Shown here piece by piece: positions 1 to 5,347 of a stretch of DNA of 5,347 bases. Numbering within the stretch: the stretch's first letter is position 1; every line of letters starts with the position of its first letter. The notes under the pieces were generated by a model. It was not told where the DNA came from and made no database searches. It saw only the letters and a program-made list of their open reading frames with translations. Source of the DNA: Acidobacteriaceae bacterium (GTDB lineage Bacteria; Acidobacteriota; Terriglobia; Terriglobales; Acidobacteriaceae); the NCBI GenBank assembly GCA_003162495.1, contig PMOF01000024.1:1-5347 (forward strand). The letters run 5' to 3'. The position numbers and the translations under genes are program-made.

Positions 1-275
1 TGGCACTGGGCGAAGCGATGGCCATGGAGAAGCCGGTGGTGGCCACGGATGTAGGTGGTGTGAGGGAAATGGTGGGGGAGACTGGCCTGATTGTGCAAGC
101 CAAAGATCCCGATGCGCTTGCGGAAGCGATGATCGCGCTGATGCAGAAGACCACCGATGACCGGTACATGATTGGCCGCGCGGCTCGGGCACGCATTCAA
201 AGCAACTTCAGCATGGATGCCAAAGCAGATGAGTGGGAGGCTTTATATGGCGCGGTGCTGGAGCGGAGATTGTGA
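1..275 (+). CDS. GT4-type glycosyltransferase, C-terminal fragment (5' end outside window)
   Basis: This is the end of a glycosyltransferase of the GT-B fold, probably family GT4. Such enzymes move a sugar from a nucleotide-sugar donor to a lipid-linked glycan, polysaccharide or other acceptor at the cytoplasmic face. The reading frame is already open at the left edge (first complete codon at position 3) and gives 90 residues before the TGA at 273-275. It begins ALGEAMAMEKPVVATDVGGV, which matches the donor-binding end of GT4 proteins: the Glu in GEAMA fits the second Glu of the E-x7-E motif, followed by the usual KPVVATDVGG strand and turn. Next come TGLIVQAKDPDALAEAM, typical of the family, and a terminal helical stretch ending in ERRL. 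The N-terminal acceptor-binding domain and the first Glu are not in view, so donor and acceptor cannot be named. The family call is firm; the substrate is unknown. Confidence 0.88.
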   Translation, partial: ALGEAMAMEKPVVATDVGGVREMVGETGLIVQAKDPDALAEAMIALMQKTTDDRYMIGRAARARIQSNFSMDAKADEWEALYGAVLERRL

Positions 276-347
276 TTTGCTTCCCACTCTATTGCGAAAC
301 GCCGCCATGATAGCCTTACCAGCGGGTTTCATGAGTTCCATTGCAGG

Positions 348-360
348 ACCGCAAAGCGGT
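348..360. promoter_or_regulatory. Small palindrome upstream of the mannosidase gene, possible operator
   Basis: ACCGC-AAA-GCGGT is a perfect 5-bp inverted repeat with a 3-nt spacer, ending 26 bp before the chosen start codon. Its position between a possible promoter and the ribosome binding site would suit a repressor site or a small leader hairpin. No T-run follows it, so it is not a convincing terminator for the upstream glycosyltransferase gene. I could not find a convincing -35/-10 pair in 276-383. A 5-bp match is short and may be chance. Confidence 0.2.
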
Positions 361-377
361 TGAGCTGAAGTTCTGGT

Positions 378-382
378 AGGAG
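378..382 (+). promoter_or_regulatory. Shine-Dalgarno sequence for the beta-mannosidase gene
   Basis: AGGAG lies 4 nt before the ATG at 387. The GTG at 384 is also in frame but only 1 nt from this site, too close for use, while the next in-frame ATG (399) is 16 nt away, too far. The site therefore favours 387 as the start, with a spacing slightly shorter than usual. Starting at 387 or 399 makes no difference to the mature protein because both precede the signal peptide core. Confidence 0.6.
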
Positions 383-386
383 AGTG

Positions 387-3020
387 ATGCAAGATTCAAT
401 GGGTTGGAAAATTGCCCGCTGTGCGCTAGCCGGGATTGCGCTTGGGATGAGCAGCAGGACGGCGCACGCGGCGGTAAAGCCCGCGCAAAATGCGGTGCTG
501 GCGCTCGATCACGGGTGGCAATTCCGGCAGATCGCCGCGGGAGCGCAAGATGCGGAGCAGGGCTGGCTGCCGGCTACGGTGCCGGGCGATGTTCATCTGG
601 ACCTGCTGGCCAACAAGAAGATCCCCGACCCGTTTTTCAGGGACAACGAATCGAAGTTGCAGTGGATCGAGAAGGAGAGCTGGGAATATCGCCTGAACTT
701 TGATGTGACCGCATCGCTGCTGGCGCGATCGAATGTGGACCTGGTCTTTGACGGACTCGACGCCGCGGCACAGGTGTTTGTGAATGGCGCTCAGGTGCTG
801 AACGCGGACAACATGTTCAGGATTTGGCGGGTACCGGTGAAGGGCCATCTGCATGCGGGCAAGAATCTGCTGCGCGTCGTGTTTCCGTCGCCGATTGCAG
901 CCGCGGCAGCGGTCGCGGCAGGCGACCCATGGCAACCCAAAACCGGGACCGCGGCCAAAACTTACATTCGCAAGGCAGCGTATGAATACGGATGGGATTG
1001 GGGGCCGACGTTCGTCACCAGCGGCATCTGGCGGCCGGTGCGGATTGAAGCCTGGGATAAGGTGCGCATTGCGGACTTCGCGATTCGGCAGCGCGACGTG
1101 AGCAACGAAGTGGCACACCTGGATGCTGAGGTCGAGGTGGAAGCAACCAGTGCGGGTGCAGCCAGGGTGAGCGTGCAGTATTCCGATAAGGGCAAGCCGG
1201 TGACGGTGATTGAGACGCTGAGCTTTCATGCCGGACGAAACGAAATCGATCTGCCCATCGAGATTCGCCAGCCGAAGCTCTGGTACCCGGCCGGGTATGG
1301 AGAACAGCCGCTTTACGAGTTCACGGCGCAGGTGGGCGCTGGGGGACAGGCGATGGCCGAACAGCGAAAGTCAAAGGCGGGTCTCCGATCCATCGTGCTC
1401 GACCGGCACCTTGACCCGTGGGGACGCTCCTTCCAGCTCATCGTCAACGGCATTCCTGTTTTCGCCAAGGGAGCGGACGTGATTCCCTTCGACAGTTTTC
1501 CGAATCGCGTGACAACCGCCGATTACCGGCGCATTCTCGAATCGGCCCGCGACGCCAACATGAACATGATTCGCCATTGGGGCGGCGGCTACTACGAAAC
1601 CGATGAATTCTATTCGATCTGCGACGAGTTGGGCATCATGGTCTGGCAGGATTTCATGTTCGGCAACGACTGGCAGCCGGGCACCTATGCATTCAAACTC
1701 AACATTGAAGCCGAAGCCGAAGACCAGGTGCGCCGCCTGCGCAATCATCCCAGCATCGTTCTGTGGTGCGGAAACAATGAGACTGAAATCGCCTTCAATT
1801 GGGGCGACCGGGGCAAGCTGCACCCGGACGTAAAGTTCCAGATGTGGCAGGACTATCTGACCGAGTTCAGCGGCATTTTGAACCGGGTGGTGGAGAGGCT
1901 GGATGCGGAGACGCCTTACTGGCCCAGCTCGCCGAGCGCCGATTATGAAGAGCTGAGCGACCACTACCAGAGCGGTGACGCGCACATCTGGGACGTATGG
2001 CATGGGCGCGTGCCGTTCTCGACCTATGAAACGCATCACGCGCGCTTTGTAACGGAATATGGATTCCAATCGTTTCCGGAAATGAAGACCATCGAATCGT
2101 TCACGGAACCGGAGGATCGCACCGGAATCTTCACGCCGGTGATGCTGGCGCACCAAAAGAACAATGAAGGCAATGCGATCATCCACGACTATCTGCTCAA
2201 GGATTATCCGGAGCCCAACGACTTTCCGAGTTTTTTGTATGTGAGCCAGGTGCTGCAGGCTGAGGGCATCAAGATTGGTGCGGAGCACTTTCGGCGCAGC
2301 CGACCGGATACCATGGCCTCAATCTTCTGGCAGTTGAACGACTGCTGGCCGGTGGCCTCATGGTCTTCGATCGACTACTACGGCCGCTGGAAGGCGCTGC
2401 AATATTATGCGCGCCGTTTTTATGCGCCCATTCTGGTTTCGCCCCACCTTGAGGATGGCTCGCTGAAGACCTACATCGTATCCGACAGAACAGCTCCGGT
2501 TGCGGCCACGTTGCGTGTGCGGCTGATGGACTTCGGCGGCAAAGTGCTGCTTGAGGATTCGCACTCGGTGGACGTGGCGCCGCTGGCCAGCAAGGTTTAT
2601 CTGGATTGGCCGCTGCTGAAGCTGACGCAGGCTGGCGCGGCAGACACATCGCGAGTGTTTGTGGTGGCTGAGTTGAGCGTGGGCGGCGTTTTGGCATCAC
2701 GCAACCTGGCGTATCTTGCGCCGGTGAAAGGGGTGCATCTGCTGCCGGCTGCACTCACGGTGGAAACGACTGGCGGAAGTGGAAACTACAAAATCACGAT
2801 CACATCTCCGGTGCTGGCGCGCAGTGTGTATCTTTCGTTTGGCGATCTGGATGTGAAGGTCTCGGATAATTATTTCAATCTGCTGCCGGGAGAAACGGCA
2901 ACGATCACGGCCACCAGCTCCGCATCATTAGAGACGCTCAAGACGCAATTGCGGGTCATTTCGCTGACAGATGCATTCAGAGCCGAAGATGAGCCCGCGG
3001 CGGTGGCTGCGGGCAAGTAA
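387..3020 (+). CDS. Exported GH2 beta-mannosidase
   Basis: Glycoside hydrolase family 2 enzyme of 877 residues, removing beta-linked mannose from the non-reducing end of manno-oligosaccharides or glycans by a retaining mechanism. Residues 1-28 look like a Sec signal peptide: Lys/Arg, a hydrophobic core (CALAGIALGM), then a likely cut after AHA, so it should act in the periplasm. The N-terminal sugar-binding beta-sandwich (about 38-220) carries VPGDVHLDLL, YEYGWDWGP (199-207) and TSGIWRPVRIE, all typical of beta-mannosidases. A linking beta-sandwich follows to about 330. The catalytic barrel (about 335-680) has MIRHWGGGYYE, DELGIMVWQDFMF, the acid/base Glu465 in WCGNNE, the nucleophile Glu557 in VTEYGFQS, and WQLNDCWPVASWSS (648-661). 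A C-terminal beta-sandwich fills 685-877. These motifs separate it from GH2 beta-galactosidases and exo-glucosaminidases. Length is normal for the family and no key residue is missing. It lies 111 bp after the glycosyltransferase gene, with no clear terminator between them. Exact substrate (mannan, N-glycan, other) cannot be told. Confidence 0.95.
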   Translation: MQDSMGWKIARCALAGIALGMSSRTAHAAVKPAQNAVLALDHGWQFRQIAAGAQDAEQGWLPATVPGDVHLDLLANKKIPDPFFRDNESKLQWIEKESWEYRLNFDVTASLLARSNVDLVFDGLDAAAQVFVNGAQVLNADNMFRIWRVPVKGHLHAGKNLLRVVFPSPIAAAAAVAAGDPWQPKTGTAAKTYIRKAAYEYGWDWGPTFVTSGIWRPVRIEAWDKVRIADFAIRQRDVSNEVAHLDAEVEVEATSAGAARVSVQYSDKGKPVTVIETLSFHAGRNEIDLPIEIRQPKLWYPAGYGEQPLYEFTAQVGAGGQAMAEQRKSKAGLRSIVLDRHLDPWGRSFQLIVNGIPVFAKGADVIPFDSFPNRVTTADYRRILESARDANMNMIRHWGGGYYETDEFYSICDELGIMVWQDFMFGNDWQPGTYAFKLNIEAEAEDQVRRLRNHPSIVLWCGNNETEIAFNWGDRGKLHPDVKFQMWQDYLTEFSGILNRVVERLDAETPYWPSSPSADYEELSDHYQSGDAHIWDVWHGRVPFSTYETHHARFVTEYGFQSFPEMKTIESFTEPEDRTGIFTPVMLAHQKNNEGNAIIHDYLLKDYPEPNDFPSFLYVSQVLQAEGIKIGAEHFRRSRPDTMASIFWQLNDCWPVASWSSIDYYGRWKALQYYARRFYAPILVSPHLEDGSLKTYIVSDRTAPVAATLRVRLMDFGGKVLLEDSHSVDVAPLASKVYLDWPLLKLTQAGAADTSRVFVVAELSVGGVLASRNLAYLAPVKGVHLLPAALTVETTGGSGNYKITITSPVLARSVYLSFGDLDVKVSDNYFNLLPGETATITATSSASLETLKTQLRVISLTDAFRAEDEPAAVAAGK

Positions 3021-3032
3021 ACACAACAACAA

Positions 3033-3059
3033 AGTGCCGGAGCATTGCGCTCCGGCACT
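3033..3059. terminator. Bidirectional intrinsic terminator between convergent genes
   Basis: An 11-bp perfect stem (3033-3043 pairing with 3049-3059, arm AGTGCCGGAGC) closes a 5-nt loop, ATTGC. It starts 12 bp after the mannosidase stop and ends 24 bp before the receptor stop on the other strand. On the minus strand the hairpin is followed by a T-rich run (TTTGTTGTTGTGTTTA), a good intrinsic terminator tail. On the plus strand the tail is weaker (CTTGCTTCGGCTTT). It most likely ends transcription of both genes, more efficiently for the minus-strand receptor. Confidence 0.8.
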
Positions 3060-3083
3060 CTTGCTTCGGCTTTAATTCATCGA

Positions 3084-5347
3084 TCAAAACGAGAAGACGG
3101 CCTGCACAAACACGCGCCGCGCCGCCGAGCCGGTGCTGAAGATGCCGCCGGCAAGGCTCGTGGACCGGTTGAAATACGGGCTGGTGAGTGTTCCGGTCGG
3201 CGTTCCGTAGTCGATGTCGTTGAAGAGGTTCAACGCCTGAGCGCTGAAATTCAACGAGTATTTGTGTCCAGTGTTAGTCGGCCCAAACATGCCGCCTGGT
3301 CCGCCGCGACCACCACCTCCGCCACCCAGGCCGCCGGGGCCGAGGCTGCCTCCAGGCGGTCCGCCGCGCCGGCCACCGCCACCGCCGTCTGGAGGGCCAC
3401 CCTGAGGCGGTCCGCCGGTGCCGCCTTGCGCAGGAGCCCCACCCAGCTTGGGACCGATGCCAAATGCACGGCTGATGCGCAGGTTGAGGGCCACCGCCGC
3501 GGGGCCGTTGCCTAGATTGTCCGGAACAGTGGCTTCGCCAGGAAGCGCGGCACTGTCAAGAAGGCCGTAGGGGGTGGAAACCTGGTCGGCTGCCGGCGTG
3601 GCCGAGGTTGCGTAGGTTGGCCGCTGATTGAACAGGTTGTTTAGCGGATCCGTAGCCAGTGTGATGTTGAATGGACGGCCCGATTGGGCGATCAGGAACG
3701 GATTGAAGCGAATGCCCCATGGACCGGTGTAACTGGCCATTGCGAAGATCTGATTTCGCGAAACGAAAGTGGCACGGCCGTAGTCCTTGGTCAGGTTGTA
3801 GGCATCGGATGCAGTGCTGCCGGCGCCGTCGGTGTTGGCCCATGCAAGAGTGTAAAAACCCACCAGGCTCAAGTTCTTGTTCACCCTGGCGTTCACGCTG
3901 GTGATGACCTGATTCTGTTTGAAGACCGCTTCAGGATAATACTCGTACAGGTATCCTCCTGAGCTATTCTGCGGAGTTCCGCCGGTGGCCTGATTGGCGT
4001 TGCGTGTATCCAACTGGTGCACTCCCATGGAGCGCAGATACGTGAGCGTCACACTTGTGCCAGGAAGCAGTTGCCGCTCGAGACTGACGCCAGCCTGCCC
4101 GGTGACGGGTGCGTGGAAGTAAGGATCGACTTCATACTTTACCGGCGTCGAAGCAGTGCTGCTTGAGCTTTCGGTGCTTGAGCATGTGGTCATGTCGATC
4201 GCGCTGAGTGAGGTCGCCGTTGCGGCGCAGGTTGGGTTGTTGAGCACGATCTGCTGCTGGACGTTGGCGCGATTGATTGTCAGCAGATTGCTGGACGCAA
4301 GCCTGTCGTAGAAGAATCCGTATCCGCCCCGCAGCACGGTCTTGGTCTTCTTGTTTTTGCCGCCGTCAAGGGCGTAGGCGAGTGAGGCGCGGGGCGCCCA
4401 GTCGCTGTGGTCGGAGATATGGTTTTGCGACTCCCAGCGAAGGCCGCCGGAGAGCGTCAGCCGGGGATTAAACTTCCAGTCGTCCTGAGCGAACAGAGCT
4501 GCGTCGAAGACATTGGCGAGCGTCGATTCCTGGCCGCTGGAGTAAGTGGCGGAAGTGGGGCCGTAGCCCTGGCTCGCGAGACTGTTGAACGAGGAACCAT
4601 CCAAAAGCCCGTTGGCCATGTTGAGATAACTTTGGAATGAATCGAAGGTGAACAAACCATTGAAGTCCGCGTTGGTCAGGTTGGCATCCCGGGTGTCGCG
4701 CAAGCGAGTTCCAAATTTTATGGCATGTGCTCCATGGCTCAGCGTGGTCAGATTCTGAAATTCGAGCCGCGTGGTGTGATCGAGACTCATTTGGCCGGGA
4801 TAGCCGCCCCCCGTAAAATCTCCCTGGACGCTGATGGTGCGAGCCGCCAGGTCCGGGTAATGATTCTCATTTTGCCGCTCGTACTGGAAACGGGTTTCGT
4901 TCACAGCATGATCGTTAATCACGATTGCATCGCTTATCTGCACGGTGTGGTCGGTGTTCGACTCGTGCGTTGAAGCGCTGGGAAGGTAGTTCTGGTTCAG
5001 ATCGCCGTGTTCGGACTCAGACCAGAAACCGTAGCGCGCCGTGAACGTGTTCCGGGCGCCCAGTTGCCAGTCGATGCGCGCCGAGGCATTGTCGCGAATG
5101 CGCCGATTCAACAGGTTGACGCCGTAGCTTGGGGTATCGGTATACAGGCCAGAGCTGTCTACGAGCACGGCATCGGGAATCAGCCATGCGTTCACGTTCT
5201 CGGTGTTGCGCTGCTCGGCACTCACAAAGAACGAAGCGGTCTTTGTGAGTGCACCGCTCGCCGTACCGTTGAACTGGTAGCTGTAATAGGAGGGGATTGT
5301 TTTGGTGAAGGGGTCGCCGGTATTGAAGTTCTTGTCGTTGCCCTGTA
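3084..5347 (-). CDS. Oar-like TonB-dependent outer-membrane receptor, C-terminal part (5' end outside window)
   Basis: Outer-membrane beta-barrel of the large TonB-dependent receptor type common in Acidobacteriota, usually built as signal peptide, carboxypeptidase-regulatory-like domain, plug and barrel. Only 753 residues, mostly barrel, are visible. The frame is open to the right edge; the in-frame GTG at 5225 is internal because the codons before it read NFNTGDPF...YYSYQFNGTASG, typical receptor sequence. Barrel features include QDDWKFNPRLTLSGGLRW (visible residues 287-304), LRGGYGFFYDR (338-348), QSGRPFN (554-560), NLFN (706-709), and a final strand ending VFSF, with the C-terminal Phe used for barrel assembly. 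Alternating polar/aromatic strands with long Asn/Ser/Thr-rich loops fit surface exposure. Oddities are a Gly/Pro-rich insert (635-687) and a Ser-rich loop with two Cys (373 and 388). The imported substrate is unknown, and the convergent mannosidase does not prove a sugar. TonB box, plug and promoter are outside the window. Confidence 0.9.
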   Translation of the reverse strand, partial: QGNDKNFNTGDPFTKTIPSYYSYQFNGTASGALTKTASFFVSAEQRNTENVNAWLIPDAVLVDSSGLYTDTPSYGVNLLNRRIRDNASARIDWQLGARNTFTARYGFWSESEHGDLNQNYLPSASTHESNTDHTVQISDAIVINDHAVNETRFQYERQNENHYPDLAARTISVQGDFTGGGYPGQMSLDHTTRLEFQNLTTLSHGAHAIKFGTRLRDTRDANLTNADFNGLFTFDSFQSYLNMANGLLDGSSFNSLASQGYGPTSATYSSGQESTLANVFDAALFAQDDWKFNPRLTLSGGLRWESQNHISDHSDWAPRASLAYALDGGKNKKTKTVLRGGYGFFYDRLASSNLLTINRANVQQQIVLNNPTCAATATSLSAIDMTTCSSTESSSSTASTPVKYEVDPYFHAPVTGQAGVSLERQLLPGTSVTLTYLRSMGVHQLDTRNANQATGGTPQNSSGGYLYEYYPEAVFKQNQVITSVNARVNKNLSLVGFYTLAWANTDGAGSTASDAYNLTKDYGRATFVSRNQIFAMASYTGPWGIRFNPFLIAQSGRPFNITLATDPLNNLFNQRPTYATSATPAADQVSTPYGLLDSAALPGEATVPDNLGNGPAAVALNLRISRAFGIGPKLGGAPAQGGTGGPPQGGPPDGGGGGRRGGPPGGSLGPGGLGGGGGGRGGPGGMFGPTNTGHKYSLNFSAQALNLFNDIDYGTPTGTLTSPYFNRSTSLAGGIFSTGSAARRVFVQAVFSF
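3285..3443 (-). other. Gly/Pro-rich low-complexity segment inside the receptor
   Basis: These 53 codons encode 30 Gly and 9 Pro, with scattered Arg, Gln and Leu, directly after SRAFGIGPKL and before the strand containing HKYSLNFSAQALNLFN. The DNA is very GC-rich and internally repetitive: GGTCCGCCG occurs on the plus strand at 3298-3306, 3358-3366 and 3409-3417, the last two within the longer shared AGGCGGTCCGCCG. The segment interrupts a predicted hairpin between two of the last barrel strands, so it should form a flexible disordered loop. Similar Gly-rich inserts are, as I recall, seen in other acidobacterial receptors of this type. Confidence 0.85.
5218..5252. repeat. Perfect 13-bp inverted repeat within the receptor coding region
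   Basis: GCACTCACAAAGA (5218-5230) is the exact reverse complement of TCTTTGTGAGTGC (5240-5252), with a 9-nt spacer ACGAAGCGG. In the minus-strand mRNA this would fold into a strong 13-bp hairpin. It encodes part of ALTKTASFFVSA in the receptor, and the frame passes straight through it, so it is not a terminator. Function, if any, is unknown. Confidence 0.75.

Noticed and set aside
292..320. A possible promoter with TTGCGA at 292-297 upstream of the mannosidase
   Set aside because: No acceptable -10 hexamer is found at the right distance (the bases there read CTTACC), so I do not call a promoter.
172..363. A 63-codon plus-strand open frame spanning the end of the glycosyltransferase and the gap after it
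   Set aside because: It overlaps the real glycosyltransferase frame for most of its length, has no recognisable features, and its out-of-gap part is unremarkable.
426..1229. A 267-codon minus-strand open frame opposite the mannosidase N-terminal half
   Set aside because: Its composition is rich in Arg, His and Pro with no recognisable domain, and it is fully explained as a shadow of the GH2 gene.
1371..2288. A 305-codon open frame on the minus strand opposite the mannosidase catalytic domain
   Set aside because: It lies entirely opposite the most conserved part of a clear GH2 gene, and its translation resembles no family I recognise. Long antisense open frames are expected from the codon bias of GC-rich genes.
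3045..3515. A 156-codon plus-strand open frame across the terminator and the receptor's 3' end
   Set aside because: Ala/Arg/Ser-rich translation arises from reading the Gly/Pro-rich receptor codons in the opposite direction. It also begins inside the terminator hairpin, where no ribosome binding site is seen.
3084..5225. The idea that the receptor gene starts at the GTG at 5225
   Set aside because: The frame stays open to the right edge and the 40 upstream codons encode typical receptor sequence. There is no signal peptide after 5225, so the gene must start outside the window.

Overview
The window looks like chromosomal DNA of an Acidobacteriota bacterium (class Terriglobia/Acidobacteriaceae type). 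This is inferred mainly from the protein on the minus strand, a large Oar-like TonB-dependent receptor of the kind greatly expanded in that phylum, and from the moderately high GC content. No lookup was possible, so the taxon is an inference from recalled family features.

Layout. Positions 1-275 (+) hold the last 90 residues of a GT4-type glycosyltransferase whose beginning lies outside the window. A 108-bp gap (276-383) follows. It contains a small palindrome (348-360) and, at its right edge, a Shine-Dalgarno sequence. Positions 387-3020 (+) encode a complete, exported GH2 beta-mannosidase with both catalytic glutamates present. Positions 3021-3083 are a short convergent intergenic region dominated by a perfect 11-bp hairpin, best read as a terminator shared by both flanking genes. 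Positions 3084-5347 (-) encode the C-terminal 753 residues of the TonB-dependent receptor. Its reading frame stays open to the right edge, so its signal peptide, N-terminal domain and plug are missing from the window.

How the parts relate. The mannosidase would act in the periplasm (or at the envelope) on beta-mannosides released from mannans or glycans. The receptor is an outer-membrane beta-barrel that may import a large substrate. The two genes are convergent, so they are not an operon, and a shared role in glycan use is only a hypothesis. The glycosyltransferase is in the same direction as the mannosidase with no obvious terminator between them, so read-through is possible. It belongs to a biosynthetic family, however, and need not be functionally linked.

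No RNA gene, CRISPR array, insertion sequence, integrase, defence gene or clearly new system was found. The items most worth a second look are a 53-residue Gly/Pro-rich insertion near the receptor's C-terminus and a perfect 13-bp inverted repeat within the receptor coding sequence.
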